Shown one piece after another: positions 32,256 through 44,929 of a DNA stretch of 64,000 nucleotides. Where the stretch lies: contig CATNEN010000038.1 of NCBI GenBank assembly GCA_950097015.1, positions 14,068,001 through 14,132,000 of the forward strand, written 5' to 3'. Each line of letters starts with the position of its first letter. The first letter of the stretch is position 1. Both the position numbers and the translations under genes were made by a program. Below the pieces are notes generated by a model. That model was not told the origin of the DNA and made no database searches. It saw only the letters and a program-made list of their open reading frames with translations. This DNA comes from Macrostomum hystrix. Its lineage: Eukaryota; Platyhelminthes; Macrostomidae.

Positions 32256-33600
32256 ATGCTTTGTGCCTTGTCTCGCATGTAAATGTACTTTATACCCCTA
32301 AACCAACCATTGTTTTTGCTATTTTCAGTTTTCCGTTCAATACAAACGTATTAACTCACTAAGCATTCTTGCCCGATATAGAAAAGTACATTAATAATAA
32401 AAATTATGACAGTCTGTTGCGCGCACACATTGCTGGATTGGTCCAGCAAGAATAAAGCAACAACAAATAGCGCATAGTAAGATTCTTTTTTAAGACATGT
32501 ACTTTTCCAGTGGTTTGGCTAAGCTTTTAAATAAAAAGTGCATTATATAATTTTTAACTCTCTGCCTAAATTTCTTAGCTAACCAAACACAACAAAGCAA
32601 ACAATAGAGTATCCCCTCTCTGTCTCACTCTCCCTGTGAGATTCTCCCCTCTCTGTCTCACTCTCCCTGTGAGATTCTCCCCTCTCTGTCTCACTCTCCC
32701 TGTGAGATTCTCCCCTCTCTGTCTCACTCTCCCTGTGAGATTCTCCCCTCTCTGTCTCACTCTCCCTGTGAGATTCTCCCCTCTCTGTCTCACTCTCCCT
32801 GTGAGATTCTCCCCTCTCTGTCTCACTCTCTGTGTTATCATCCTAAGTCATTCAGCCTGTGATAAGTTTTCAAGTGTTACATCTGGGAATGCAAATCAGA
32901 TGCGTCTACTTATAGTAATACAGATGGCTTTTATGTTCACTTTTTGTTACTAATTTCGCCCAAATGCTGAATTAGTCCGATGAGTATGGATAGATTACAT
33001 TTCGGTGTGTCTCCTCGGCGCCTCGCATTCGCATTAGCATTCCGGCTGAATTGTATTACTTCTGCATCACTGCCAGTCACTGGTCTGAAGTCTGAACTGC
33101 TAGAGCCGCGAGCCCTAGGCGCCAAGTTCGAACTCTATGGCCGGACAAGTGTGACGTAATCCTCATGAGAAGAGAAGATTGGCCAGAATTCAATGAACAT
33201 GAGCAGTCAGCTGAGCTGACAGGCACTGTGACGGATTGATTTTGCAGTGATGGGAGGTGCAAAAACATGTCAACAATTCCCTGATCCCAGAGCAGATCTC
33301 CCAACAACAACGAGACCGACTGTAATTATCCTCTTATCGCGATTTGAGTATGACGCAATCTTTCACTGGCCAACGCTGTTGGCCAGCGTTGGTTCGTGTG
33401 GCGCTTTTTATCAGAACTCCTGTCAGCTGGAATGTCAGTTTTTATCTGAGAAATCGAAACTATTAGAAATTGTCAGGACTTAGATTTGCTTTGTGTGATA
33501 GGTTGCTGTTGTTGCTGTTCGGATTTGTTTCTGTTGAGGAGTGAATATGCGATGCTGACAGATTTTATTTATATTTTATAAAATAGAGTATAATGAAACA
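32256..33600. other. Gene-free stretch with a 33-bp repeat and a short hairpin
   Basis: AATAAA near 32397 and 32530 could end the upstream transcript. 32611-32835 has six to seven perfect 33-bp units (core GTCTCACTCTCCCTGTGAGA). Their length, a multiple of three, gives open frames on both strands. 33370-33392 is a 9-bp inverted repeat, CCAACGCTG ... CAGCGTTGG. No exon found. Confidence 0.6.
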
Positions 33601-33654
33601 GAATGGAATATAACAGAAAAGTGTGGGATGGAATGGAATGAAATTTACTAAACA

Positions 33655-34050
33655 AGAATGGAATAGACTAGAATAGAATGGAATAGAATGGAATAGAATG
33701 GAATAGAATGGAATAGAATGGAATAGAATGGAATAGAATGGAATAGAATGGAATAGAATGGAATAGAATGGAATAGAATGGAATAGAATGGAATAGAATG
33801 GAATAGAATGGAATAGAATGGAATAGAATGGAATAGAATGGAATAGAATGGAATAGAATGGAATAGAATGGAATAGAATGGAATAGAATGGAATAGAATG
33901 GAATAGAATGGAATAGAATGGAATAGAATGGAATAGAATGGAATAGAATGGAATAGAATGGAATAGAATGGAATAGAATGGAATAGAATGGAATAGAATG
34001 GAATAGAATGGAATAGAATGGAATAGAATGGAATAGAATGGAATAGAATG
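33655..34050. repeat. 10-bp array (GAATAGAATG)n
   Basis: Close to 38 successive units with essentially no variation, flanked on the left by a few decayed GGAAT-like copies. It resembles simple GGAAT satellites in composition. Confidence 0.97.
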
Positions 34051-34889
34051 AAATCATTTACACCCTATAAATCTATCCTGTTTTTCCCACCAATTTATTT
34101 TTTTCTATCTCACACCCTCTCTCCAGTCAGGTTGTTCTCACGATGTCTGTTGTTGCTAAGGCAGCTGCAATATTGTTTCGTTACAATTTTGTTTTATCGC
34201 ATGAAAAAAAACTAGCGCAGGAATGCTGCTTGTGTACAACTGACTGCAGGGATTGACACGTTGTGTGATAGCTGTCTTGATTGAATCCACGGTTCCCAAG
34301 CTCCTATAATATTTCTAACCCAGTAAATATGTTTGTGGTATATTGAAACCTGGTGGCGGAGGTATTCTAAGAATTGCACGAATTTTTCTGGTTCCCGTGA
34401 TGGCTTCTGGTTCTAAGTTTCTTAGAAAAATACATAGTTCGGCTTTGTCTGTCTTTAAAAACTATCTTTGTTTGCTGCTGCTGCTGCTGCTGCTGCTGCT
34501 AGTTTAGAATTCATTCCATTGCCTATTTCGGGTTTTCAAGGATTGGTCTGAAGTGGCGCCTCTCTCTCTGCGTGCGAGAGAGGAAGGCGTGGGGCGGGTG
34601 CGCGTAGGTGAGAGGGCGGCCTGTTACGTAATAAAAATAATTACCGCGCCGCCCGACCCCCGAAGTTCCAAGGGCCCGCCGGTACAGAAACGCCTAATTC
34701 CTCCTACAGATGCCGCATAGCAGACGGCAGATTTGAAAATGATGACAGGTCTTAGACTAAGAGTTAGATAGAGGGAGATGGATTGTGGAAGGTGACACGG
34801 GATCGCGGGTGTGCCACAGATTTCTGCTTTCAGTTTTAAACTGCCTTCTTGTAAGCATTTTGTTCTAGGTTCTTTGACTGACTCGTTGC
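34051..34889. other. Unique spacer with a CTG run
   Basis: Includes an uninterrupted (CTG)9-type run around 34476-34502. I see no splice-flanked exon. Confidence 0.5.
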
Positions 34890-35390
<501 letters not shown>

Positions 35391-35800
35391 TCTGTGTCTG
35401 TCCATTCTTACGTCCGTCTGACATTTAAAATCAAGTAAAATAAAGGCGAACTATAAAATGGAGACAAAATTAGAGACAGAAAAATAAAAATCCCTGATTG
35501 GGATTCGGTGCCCATGAACTTCGTCAGGATGACCAGCTCGCTAAGATCATCGACCTGCTGAGCCAGCCAGTCCCCCAGTCTGCAGTCAGATTCCAGAAAA
35601 TCAACGGGGTGTCGCATTGGTCAGCGGGGACTAGCCGAGGGAGGGGTCACGTGACCACAGACCCCCTAAAATTAAGCCACAGAGATCAAAATCGGTAGAA
35701 ACTGCTTGCAACCAAATTTATAGGCTTTCGGCTTGTTGCTATGTCCAAGCCCTGGTGTTATTTCCAGTCTTGTATTGGAAAAGCTAATTTAAACAGAAAA
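35391..35800. other. Unique island, open on both strands
   Basis: 35495-35640 is not repetitive, is GC-richer than its surroundings, and stays open on both strands (plus: DDQLAKIIDLLSQPVPQSA; minus: VDFLESDCRLGDWLAQQVDD) with GC-ending codons. It could be a small exon or a relic. Splice sites are not convincing and no family is recognised. Confidence 0.3.
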
Positions 35801-36420
35801 AAGCGGGAGAGAGTGGGAGAGTGGGAGAGTGGGAGAGAGAGTGGGAGATTGTGAGAGTGGGCGAGTGAGAGAGTGGAAGAGTGCGAGAGTAGGAGAGTGG
35901 GAGAGAGTGGGGAGAGTGGGAGAGTGGGAGAGTGGGAGAGTGGGAGAGTGGGAGAGTGCGATAGTAGGAGAGTGGGAGAGAGTGGGGAGAGTGGGAGAGT
36001 GGGAGAGTGGGAGAGTGCGATAGTGGGAGAGTGGGAGAGAGTGGGGAGAGTGGGAGAGTGCGAGAGTGGGAGAGTGGGAGAGAGTGGGGAGAGTGGGAGA
36101 GTGGGAGAGTGGGAGAGTGGGAGAGTGGGAGAGTGCGATAGTGGGAGAGTGGGAGAGAGTGGGGAGAGTGGGAGAGTGGGAGAGTGGGAGAGTGGGAGAG
36201 TGGGAGAGTGGGAGAGAGTGAGAGAGAGTGGGAGAGAGTGGGAGAGTGGGAGAGTGCGATAGTTGGAGAGTGGGAGAGAGTGGGGAGAGTGGGAGAGTGG
36301 GAGAGTGGGAGAGTGGGAGAGTGGGAGAGTGGGAGAGTGGGTGAGTGGGAGAGAGTGGGAGAGAGTGGGAGAGATTGGGAGTGAGGGAGAGTGGGAGAGT
36401 GGGAGGGAGTGGGGAGAGAG
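35801..36420. repeat. (GGGAGAGT)n purine-rich array
   Basis: About 620 bp of GGGAGAGT units with GTGCGATAG and GTGGGGAGAG insertions repeated every ~80-110 bp. Almost pure purine plus T on this strand. Confidence 0.96.
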
Positions 36421-36674
36421 AAATTCTCCCTTCCTGTTAATCTAAAACCCATGAAAATGTGAAATGTTGGAATAATAATAAGCATATATTCAGTCAAGAT
36501 ACGACAGATGGCCATTTTGAATTTGCATAGCGGACGTCGGCACAATTGGTGAAGGAATCTGGCTTAGTCGACCTTCTCCTCGAATATTTGCCGACACCAG
36601 TCGGTGGGAATTTCTGGGGAATTAGGCGCGATTTTCTATTTTCATCCCAGCCGCCGCGCACGCGACCATTAACT

Positions 36675-36765
36675 CATGGTCTCATTGTCAAGGTGGCTGA
36701 CGCAAGCCTCCACCGGCCCTGTCCCGCTGGGAGCCAGGTTCGAATTACCGATCAGCTGATCCCTT
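36675..36765 (+). mobile_element. tRNA-like SINE head, degenerate
   Basis: GGTGGCTGACGCAAGCCTCC resembles a tRNA box A region, and 30 nt further CAGGTTCGAATTACC resembles box B. The SINE body was not identified, so this may be a fragment or chance. Confidence 0.35.
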
Positions 36766-36984
36766 CAGCCTCGCCCCCCAATTCTATTCTATTCTACTGC
36801 TGCGGATTTTCTAATCTTCCAGATTTATCACTCAAACTGCTTCCGACTGTCCTTCCGGCATTCGACTCTAGCACAAGCTCATAAACTGCTCTTGCCGTGG
36901 TCCATTACAATATTTATTCTGAGTGAATCACTTCCTACTCTTTCTCCAACAACCCTTCGATCCTTTCCCACCCATCCTACCCAT

Positions 36985-38345
36985 TCCCCTCGCATCCTTC
37001 TCCTTCCTCTCCCATCCTTCTCCTTCCTCTCCCATCCTTCTCCTTCCTCTCCCATCCTTCTCCTTCCTCTCCCATCCTTCTCCTTCCTCTCCCATCCTTC
37101 TCCTTCCTCTCCCATCCTTCTCCTTCCTCTCCCATCCTTCTCCTTCCTCTCCCATCCTTCTCCTTCCTCTCCCATCCTTCTCCTTCCTCTCCAATCCTTC
37201 TCCTTCCTCTCCCATCCTTCTCCTTCCTCTCCCATCCTTCTCCTTCCCCTCCTATCCTTCTTCTTCCCCTCCCATCCTTCTTATTCCTCTCCCATCCTTC
37301 TCCTTCCCTTTCATCCATCTCCTTCTCCTCCCATCCTTCTAATTCCCTCCCATCCTTCTCCTTCCCCTCCCATCCTTCTCCTTCCCCTCCCATCCTTCTC
37401 CTTCCCCTCCCATCCTTCTCCTTCCCCTCCCATCCTTCTCCTTCCCCTCCCATCCTTCTCCTTCCCCTCCCATCCTTCTCCTTCCCCTCCCATCCTTCTC
37501 CTTCCCCTCCCATCCTTCTCCTTCCCCTCCCATCCTTCTCCTTCCCCTCCCATCCTTCTCCTTACCTCCCATCCTCCTTCCTCTCACACCTTTCTCCTTC
37601 CCCTCCTATCCTTCTTCTTCCCCTCCCATCCTTCTTATTCCTCTCCCATCCTTCTCCTTCCCTTTCATCCATCTCCTTCTCCTCCCATCCTTCTAATTCC
37701 CTCCCATCCTTCTCCTTCCCCTCCCATCCTTCTCCTTCCCCTCCCATCCTTCTCCTTCCCCTCCCATCCTTCTCCTTCCCTTTCATCCATCTCCTTCTCC
37801 TCCCATCCTTCTAATTCCCTCCCATCCTTCTCCTTCCCCTCCCATCCTTCTCCTTCCCCTCCCATCCTTCTCCTTCCCCTCCCATCCTTCTCCTTCCCCT
37901 CCCATCCTTCTCCTTCCCCTCCCATCCTTCTCCTTCCCCTCCCATCCTTCTCCTTCCCCTCCCATCCTTCTCCTTCCCCTCCCATCCTTCTCCTTCCCCT
38001 CCCATCCTTCTCCTTCCCCTCCCATCCTTCTCCTTCCCCTCCCATCCTTCTCCTTCTCTCCTTCCCCTCCCATCCTTCTCCTTCTCCTCCCATCCTTCTC
38101 CTTACCTCCCATCCTTATCCTTCTCCTCCCATCCTTCTCCTTACCTCCCATCCTTCTCCTTCCTCTCACACCTTTCTCCTTCCTCTCCCATCCTTCTCCT
38201 TCCCCTCCTATCCTTCTCCTTCCCCTCCTATCCTTCTTATTCCTCTCCCATCCTTCTCCTTCCCCTCCCATCCTTCTCCTTCCCCTCCCATCCTTCTCCT
38301 TCCCCTCCCTTCGTTCTCCTTCCCTCCCATCCTTCTCTCTTCCCT
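36985..38345. repeat. 19-20-bp polypyrimidine array with higher-order duplications
   Basis: About 1.36 kb built on CTCCCATCCTTCTCCTTCC, in two variants (CCTCTC and CCCCTC). A ~100-bp irregular segment (with TTCTTATTCCTC, CATCCATCTCC and TTCTAATTCCC) at 37251 recurs at 37606 and in part at 37778. The plus strand is essentially pyrimidine plus one A per unit. Open frames on both strands come from the unit. Confidence 0.96.
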
Positions 38346-39829
38346 TTCATCCTTCTCCTCCCAGCTTTTCTGTCCATTTTGCAGCCATTTTCTAGCCAGC
38401 AATAAAGAATTCTGAACCATAAAAGTACATCCCTAACCTACCTGTACTGAGCTGCAAAGCAAGCAATCTTTAATTTTTTCTAAGCGGCTTTTTTCTGCTT
38501 CTGATCTTGGACAGCTGCAACTGAAGAAGCAGCAGGAGCACAGGCTGCCCCGAAAATAAAAGAAAAAAATTGCGTGCTCTACTATTTTCCTAGCGGCCTC
38601 TTTATGTATTTTGCAGGCTTGAGTGATCCCAAAACTGGACGATTGCATGGAGGGACACGGAAAAGATAGGAATCTGACACCCTCTTCACTTGGCTTTTGA
38701 CATCCTAGCACCGGCTGCTCGGCCTGTCCAGGTGTGAATAAGTAATTTTCCTGTGGCAACCGAATCCTCAGAACAATTTTATGATGATGGAATTTACAAT
38801 GACAAAGCGAGTGGGCTGTTTTTGGTTGTCGGAAAACTGCTTGCAGTTGGTTCACATTATCGGTTGCACTTTCTGTACTTCGCTGTTAGTTGGCTAAGTT
38901 CCGGACGATGCTGAAATACCGATTTGGAAGAAAACATCATATAGTAGCAGACTTTAAGTATCGAGATTAACAGATTTAGGAAAAATTAACGGAATTTAAA
39001 TAGCGACTTAGAAGTAACGATTATATAGTAACGGACCATAAAAAGCAAATTAAGAAGCAATTCTTCAGGAATAGATTAGAATTGCTTGTAGCTACGGACT
39101 AAAAGTAGCGATTTAAAGTAACCATAGGAAAGTAACGGACTGAAATTAGCGATTAAATGTAACAATAGGAAAGTAACGGACTTAAATTAGCCAAAGTTAG
39201 CAGTTTCACAAGTTGTGACTGGTAAACAAATTTTTGTAACGAACTATAGTCTGAAAAGTAACGGAACTCTTTAACGACTTAAATTTCGAGATTAAAAAAT
39301 GCAGGGTCTACACTAGCTAGATTTTTAATCAAAACATTCACAGTAGAGTGACAATTCTAGTAAATTTAGTCGAGTAAGTCAACAGAAGCTGTGACGTTGA
39401 GGCCATGAACTCCGGCTACATCGGCACAATGTCACGGACGACTCCGTGTCTGTGGCAGGCAGCTGGAAATGCATTCTGTGATGTGTTAAATAGCTCAGAG
39501 TGTGTATGGCAGTGTCGGCTTCCGCTTTGCGAGTCAGTGCGAACTCAGCATGAGGGCAGGGCTTTAGCACTCACGCTTGGATAAACCTGTGTGAGCTTTG
39601 TTAGAATTAGGCCTTATTGCTTGCTTTTTTGACCGGAAAATCTTCACTAATTTGAATGCGGCAAACTTGGCTGAAAGAATGGTACAGGTAAATGTAACCG
39701 AAGTTACCAATTGGCCTTAGTCAGGTCCCTGCATCTATTTGCACTGCCTTTTTATTATACTATAATAATTCAATAATGGATATTATTCACTGCACTGGAT
39801 CTGAGTGCTTCACAGTGCCCTTCACCTTT
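38346..39829. other. Unique spacer
   Basis: About 1.5 kb without a large tandem array. 38920-39290 has weak repetition of AGTAACGGACT and GCGATTTA motifs. No convincing exon. Confidence 0.4.
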
Positions 39830-40765
39830 CTCTCCTCGCGTCTCCTCTCGTCTCCTCTCGTCTCCTCTCGTCTCCTCTCCTCTCGTCTCCTCTCGTCTCC
39901 TCTCCTCTCGTCTCCTCTCGTCTCCTCTCCTCGCGTCTCCTCTCCACTCCTCTCTTCTCCTCTCGTCTCCTCTCGTCTCCTCTCGTCTCCTCTCGTCTCC
40001 TCTCCTCTTCTCTCGTCTCCTCTCCTCTCGTCTCCTCTCCACTCCTCTCTTCTCCTCTCGTCTCCTCTCCTCGCGTCTCCTCTCCTCGCGTCTCCTCTCC
40101 ACTCCTCTCGTCTCCTCTCGTCTCCTCTCGTCTCCTCTCGTCTCCTCTTCTCTCGTCTCCTCTCCTCTCGTCTCCTCTCCACTCCTCTCTTCTCCTCTCG
40201 TCTCCTCTCGTCTCCTCTCGTCTCCTCTCGTCTCCTCTCGTCTCCTCTCCTCTCGTCTCCTCTCCACTCCTCTCGTCTCCTCTCGTCTCCTCTCGTCTCC
40301 TCTCGTCTTCTCTCGTCTCCTCTCCTCTCGTCTCCTCTCCACTCCTCTCTTCTCCTCTCGTCTCCTCTCGTCTCCTCTCGTCTCCTCTCCTCTCGTCTCC
40401 TCTCCACTCCTCTCTTCTCCTCTCGTCTCCTCTCCTCTCCTCTCGTCTCCTCTCCACTCCTCTCTTCTCCTCTCGTCTCCTCTCGTCTCCTCTCGTCTCC
40501 TCTCGTCTCCTCTCGTCTCCTCTCGTCTCCTCTCGTCTCCTCTCGTCTCCTCTCGTCTCCTCTCGTCTCCTCTCGTCTCCTCTCGTCTCCTCTCGTCTCC
40601 TCTCGTCTCCTCTCGTCTCCTCTCGTCTCCTCTCGTCTCCTCTCGTCTCCTCTCGTCTCCTCTCCTATCGTCTCCTCTCCTCTCCTCTCCTCTCCTCTCC
40701 TCTCCTCTCCTCTCCTCTCCTCTCCTCTCCTCTCCTCTCCTCTCGTCTCGTCTCCTCTCCTCCTT
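39830..40765. repeat. 10-bp (TCTCCTCTCG)n array
   Basis: About 940 bp of TCTCCTCTCG/TCTCCTCTCC units. The cassettes CCACTCCTCTCTTC and CTCCTCGCG recur several times, so blocks were duplicated. The stretch 40490-40660 is perfectly homogeneous. Confidence 0.97.
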
Positions 40766-41740
40766 GCCCAACACCTGTAGTAGCAGTGTGATCCCGAACG
40801 GTAAATCTAGAATCCAATTCGTGTGCTCTCCCTCTCTCTCTTTCACTTCCCCAGGTGAAATGCGGCACTGCTGGTTTCGGCGTCAGCAAAACTGGAAGTC
40901 GCTAATTAAGTTGAGCATTCCCGTTGGTTGCTCAGACTGGGTGTTCTCAAATTTCAAGCATCATCAGCTCCAAGAGCTTGAGCAGGACTCCTAAATCCTC
41001 TTTCACTCTCTCTCTCATCCCTTATTTTTCTGGCAGTGACGGATTGGGTTCGCTAGAGGCCCGAACTCCAATTTCGCCTCCACAATGGGGCTGGTGGATT
41101 TTTTTGTTTTTCTTTCATTTCTCAACTGTAGAAAAAAATCCTCAGCAAGCGAAATCACTTTGCATTTGGGAGCCGCAGCTTGCGGACATCCTCATTTCTA
41201 TCATTCTTCCCAACGCTCAATCTTAATCCCTCACTTTAGCATCCTTAAAGCAGAGCTGCCATTTGCATAGTTGATTGTTTTAGGGGAGATCGAGGGAACT
41301 CGTCACTCGGTCCAAGATCACTTCAATATTAATCCGAAGACCGCTGCAGGGGAGAGAAATGATGGGGATGAGAATGGGATGAGAGTGTCGCAATTGCCAG
41401 AATCAAAAGTGAGCAATAGAAAATACCACTTCAATAATTTCGCAGTTTCAGCATTTGGCTACAAGCTTGTTGTACAAAAAAATCGAACCCTCTAGAACAC
41501 AATCAGACACTCAAATGCGACCTAGCTCGATTTTTCTGCTGCTTTTGTAAGTCTTGAAATTTTGGTTGCGTAAGACAGCGTGCTCTGGATTTTTTGTTCC
41601 CCTAAAATCTTAAATCCCAAAAATCCCAAAAATCGCAAATATCCCAAAAATGCAAAAACTCCGAAAAATCACCGAAAAACACTTTGTAGCACAGTCAGCA
41701 ACATTGACCGAATCTGACTGATAACTCCCCTTTTTGACAC
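40766..41740. other. Unique spacer
   Basis: No splice-flanked exon, no SINE and no tandem array, apart from a small AAATCCCAAA stutter near 41610-41660. Confidence 0.4.
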
Positions 41741-42715
41741 AAGTTCTTCCCCTTTAAGACACCTCAATCCCATTCTTCAAAGTTCTTCCCCTTTTTGACA
41801 CCTCAATCCCATTCTCCCAATTTCTTTCCCTTTTAGACACCTCAATCCCATTCTCCCTAGTTCTTCTCCTTTTAGACACCTCAATCCCATTCTTCCAAGT
41901 TCTTCCCCCTTTTGACACCTCAATCCCATTCTCCCAAGTTCTTCTCCTTTTCAGACACCTCAATCCCATTCTTCAAAGTTCTTCCCCTTTTTGACACCTC
42001 AATCCCATTCTCCCAAGTTCTTTACCTTTTGGACACCTCAACCCCATTCTCCCAAGTTCTTTCCCTTTTTGACACCTCAATCCCATTCTCCCAAGTTCTT
42101 CTCCTTTTCAGACACCTCAATCCCATTCTTCAAAGTTCTTCCCCTTTTTGACACCTCAATCCCATTCTCCCAAGTTCTTTCCCTTTTGGACACCTCAACC
42201 CCATTCTCCCAAGTTCTTTCCCTTTTTGACACCTCAATCCCATTCTCCCAAGTTCTTCCCCTTTTTGACACCTCAATCCCATTCTCCCAAGTTCTTTCCC
42301 TTTTTGACACCTCAATCCCATTCTCCCAAGTTCTTTCCCTTTTTGACACCTCAATCCCGTTCTTCCAAGTTCTTCTCCTTTTCAGACACCTCAATCGCAT
42401 TCTCCCAAGTTCTTCTCCTTTTAGACACCTCAATCCCATTCTCCCAAGTTCTTTCCCTTTTTGACACCTCAATCCCATTCTCCCAAGTTCTTCTCCTTTT
42501 CAGACACCTCAATCCCATTCTTCCAAGTTCTTCCCCTTTTTGACACCTCAACCCCATTCTCCCAAGTTCTTTCCCTTTTTGACACCTCAATCCCATTCTC
42601 CCAATTTCTTCTCCTTTTTGACACCTCAATCCCATTCTCCCAAGTTCTTCTCCTTTTTGACACCTCAATCCCATTCTCCCAAGTTCTTCTCATTTTCGGA
42701 CACAATTTTATTTTC
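41741..42715. repeat. 39-bp minisatellite
   Basis: About 25 copies of a 39-bp unit with cores ACACCTCAATCCCATTCTCC and AAGTTCTTCCCCTTTT. The length is a multiple of three and the unit is stop-free in several frames, hence the open frames on both strands. Length variants of 38-40 bp (TTTTGG, TTTTCAG) occur. Confidence 0.96.
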
Positions 42716-43439
42716 CTCAAAGTTCTCTTGACACTCTCAAATATTTTTTCTCAGCCAATATTTTTCTAAAAAGTAAATTCCTTGGAAATCTCCAAGATTG
42801 ATAAATATCCCTGGCTCGCAATGCATATCTCGATGGCGGAGTAGCTCGTAAAAGATATGGTATCGGGGGTAAGATATTGCTGACCAAAAAAACCAGATTT
42901 ACTTTGAGTGTTCAGTGCGGCGCGTGAGTCGCCAAGATTTTCTAGGGGAAGTAAAATAGACTAGCCGGTTGTCAGGCCTTATCTGCCGGGGCCTAACACC
43001 CACCCCACAGACCTCCTCAGTCACTCTGGACGCGGGTGGAGGGGGAGCAACTGGACTCAATAAAGTTAATGAGTTGCGGGCTGGAAGTGGAGCCAAGATC
43101 ATTCTGCTCACGCGGAGGCCGCCAACCCCAGCCCCAGTCCCCCCGGCCCAACAAACAGTGAGCTCTCTTGACTTAATCCTTCTCACCACTTTATAAACTG
43201 ACTGCTGGCCAAAAAGTGTGGCATTATCGGCAGTTAACGCGGCACACTCTCAGGAGGGATGGGGTTGAGCCGATGGGGTTGGTACCGAGCCAGGCTGATC
43301 TGGGAACTGGAGATCGGTTTTTTAGATTTATAACTTTATATTTTGGAAAGGCAAATTGTGAAGAATTTGATATTTGGGCATTAGAAAGGAGGATTAGAAA
43401 GATAGAAATGTCGAATTTGGATTAAAAAATATATATTTA
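42716..43439. other. Unique spacer
   Basis: Ordinary unique sequence. 42960-43170 is GC-richer and open for ~75 codons but lacks clear splice sites or recognisable protein content. Confidence 0.35.
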
Positions 43440-44100
43440 GGGTCGAAATGAGAGACAAGGCGGGATAGAAAGGAGAGAAAGGGGGCAGAAGGGGAAGAGA
43501 TACGGGGGTAGAAAGGAGAGATAGGGGTAGAAAGGAGACACAGGATAAAAGACTCCATAGGTGTAGAATGGAGAGAAAGGGAGTAGAAGGGGGAGATACG
43601 AAGTAAAAATGAGAGCAAGGGGTAGAAAGTAGAGATATGGGTAGAAAGGACAGACTGGGGGTAGAAAGGACAGACTGGGGGTAGAAAGGACAGACTGGGG
43701 GAAGAAAGGACAGACTGGGGGTAGAAAGGACAGACTGGGGTAGAAAGGACAGACTGGGGGTAGAAAGGACAGACTGGGGGGTAGAAAGGACAGACTGGGG
43801 GTAGAAAGGACAGACTGGGGGTAGAAAGGACAGACTGGGGGTAGAAAGGACAGACTGGGGGTAGAAAGGACAGACTGGGGGTAGAAAGGACAGACTGGGA
43901 ATAGAAAGGAGGCACAGGGGTTGATAAAAGACAGGGTGTAGAATGGAGAGAAAGGGAGTAGAAGGGGAGATACGAAGTAAAAAGGAGAGATAGGGAGGTA
44001 GAAAGGAGAGACTGGGGTAGAAATAAGACACAGGGTTTGAAAGAAGACAGGGGGTAGAATGGATAAAAAGGGAGATACGGGGGTAGAAAGGAGGGGACAG
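43440..44100. repeat. 20-bp repeat with decayed flanks
   Basis: The core 43640-43900 has about 13 uniform units of GGTAGAAAGGACAGACTGGG. On both sides the same motif is decayed (GGTAGAAAGGAGAGA, ATGGAGAGAAAGGGAGTAG), so the centre has been homogenised more recently than the edges. Confidence 0.93.
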
Positions 44101-44929
44101 CCTAGTAGAGGGTTGAGCAGCGAATTGTAGCCAGACCAGCTCGTCACGTCAGGTTTCAGCAAGTAACGTTGCCAACTGCAGTCAGCCAAACGGCAATCGC
44201 TACAAAATGCCCTCTTTTCGATGTCCCAAAGCTGGGCTTTGGAAGGTGACTGCAGCAAATGGGGAGACACATCTGCTTGTGGACGCATTGCAACATGGCA
44301 ACGAAACCAAGCAACTGTCAAGCATGAGGCATTGGTGATGTTCCTGGCTCAGTTCGTCTCCTGAATTCCTCGAGTCTGGAGAGGCTGCTGAAGTGTATCA
44401 GAAATCGACAGAATGTGTTTGCAGCTTTCGAAAATTTATGCATCAGCCAGACCCAGCTGAAGGACAAAAACTGCTCAGACTTGAGCATAGACTCAAAACG
44501 CATCGTTTGCCAGTTTTCCCCGTCTCAATTCGGGGGTGTTTGAAATTTTCAATTCACGGCCCCCGCCGAGTCTATTGTGAGTCCGTCTGACTCACCTCAA
44601 GGTTGAGCATGACGGGATGCTTCAAGGCCATTGTGTCCCAGTTTTCAACCCTTACTTTTCATCCCCAACACTTTCACTCAAATTTTTCAGCATCTCAGAA
44701 TGAATTGGTCAACACGGACACTTTTTATGCCATTACAGCCTTAGCGACGACTGGGAACTGCTTTTTAGGGGCTTCCGAAAACTACTCCGCTTTCTATTCC
44801 TAATCGCTATTCTGCTTTTAATATTTTTATTTTGTTTTTTTTTCTTACTATATTTTTTCGAAAATCAATTTTTTTTCAGAAGCGTAAATTTTTGTTTAGC
44901 TTCTAGCATTTTCCCAGAATTCCCATTTC
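44101..44929. other. Unique spacer
   Basis: No tandem array, SINE or supported exon. Confidence 0.35.

Noticed and set aside
33100-33150. SINE head suggested by AAGTTCGAACTC
   Set aside because: No box A and no SINE body around it. A single box-B-like match is too little.
33655-34050. Telomeric or centromeric satellite
   Set aside because: The unit is not a known telomere repeat and the array is only ~400 bp between ordinary spacers, although composition resembles GGAAT satellites.
36892-38415. 507-codon Pro/Ser/Phe-rich plus-strand frame
   Set aside because: Produced by a stop-free polypyrimidine unit. The opposite strand is equally open.
39770-40846. Arg/Glu-rich 358-codon frame and Ser/Leu-rich 334-codon frame on opposite strands
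   Set aside because: Both arise from TCTCCTCTCG repeats. No independent evidence for either.
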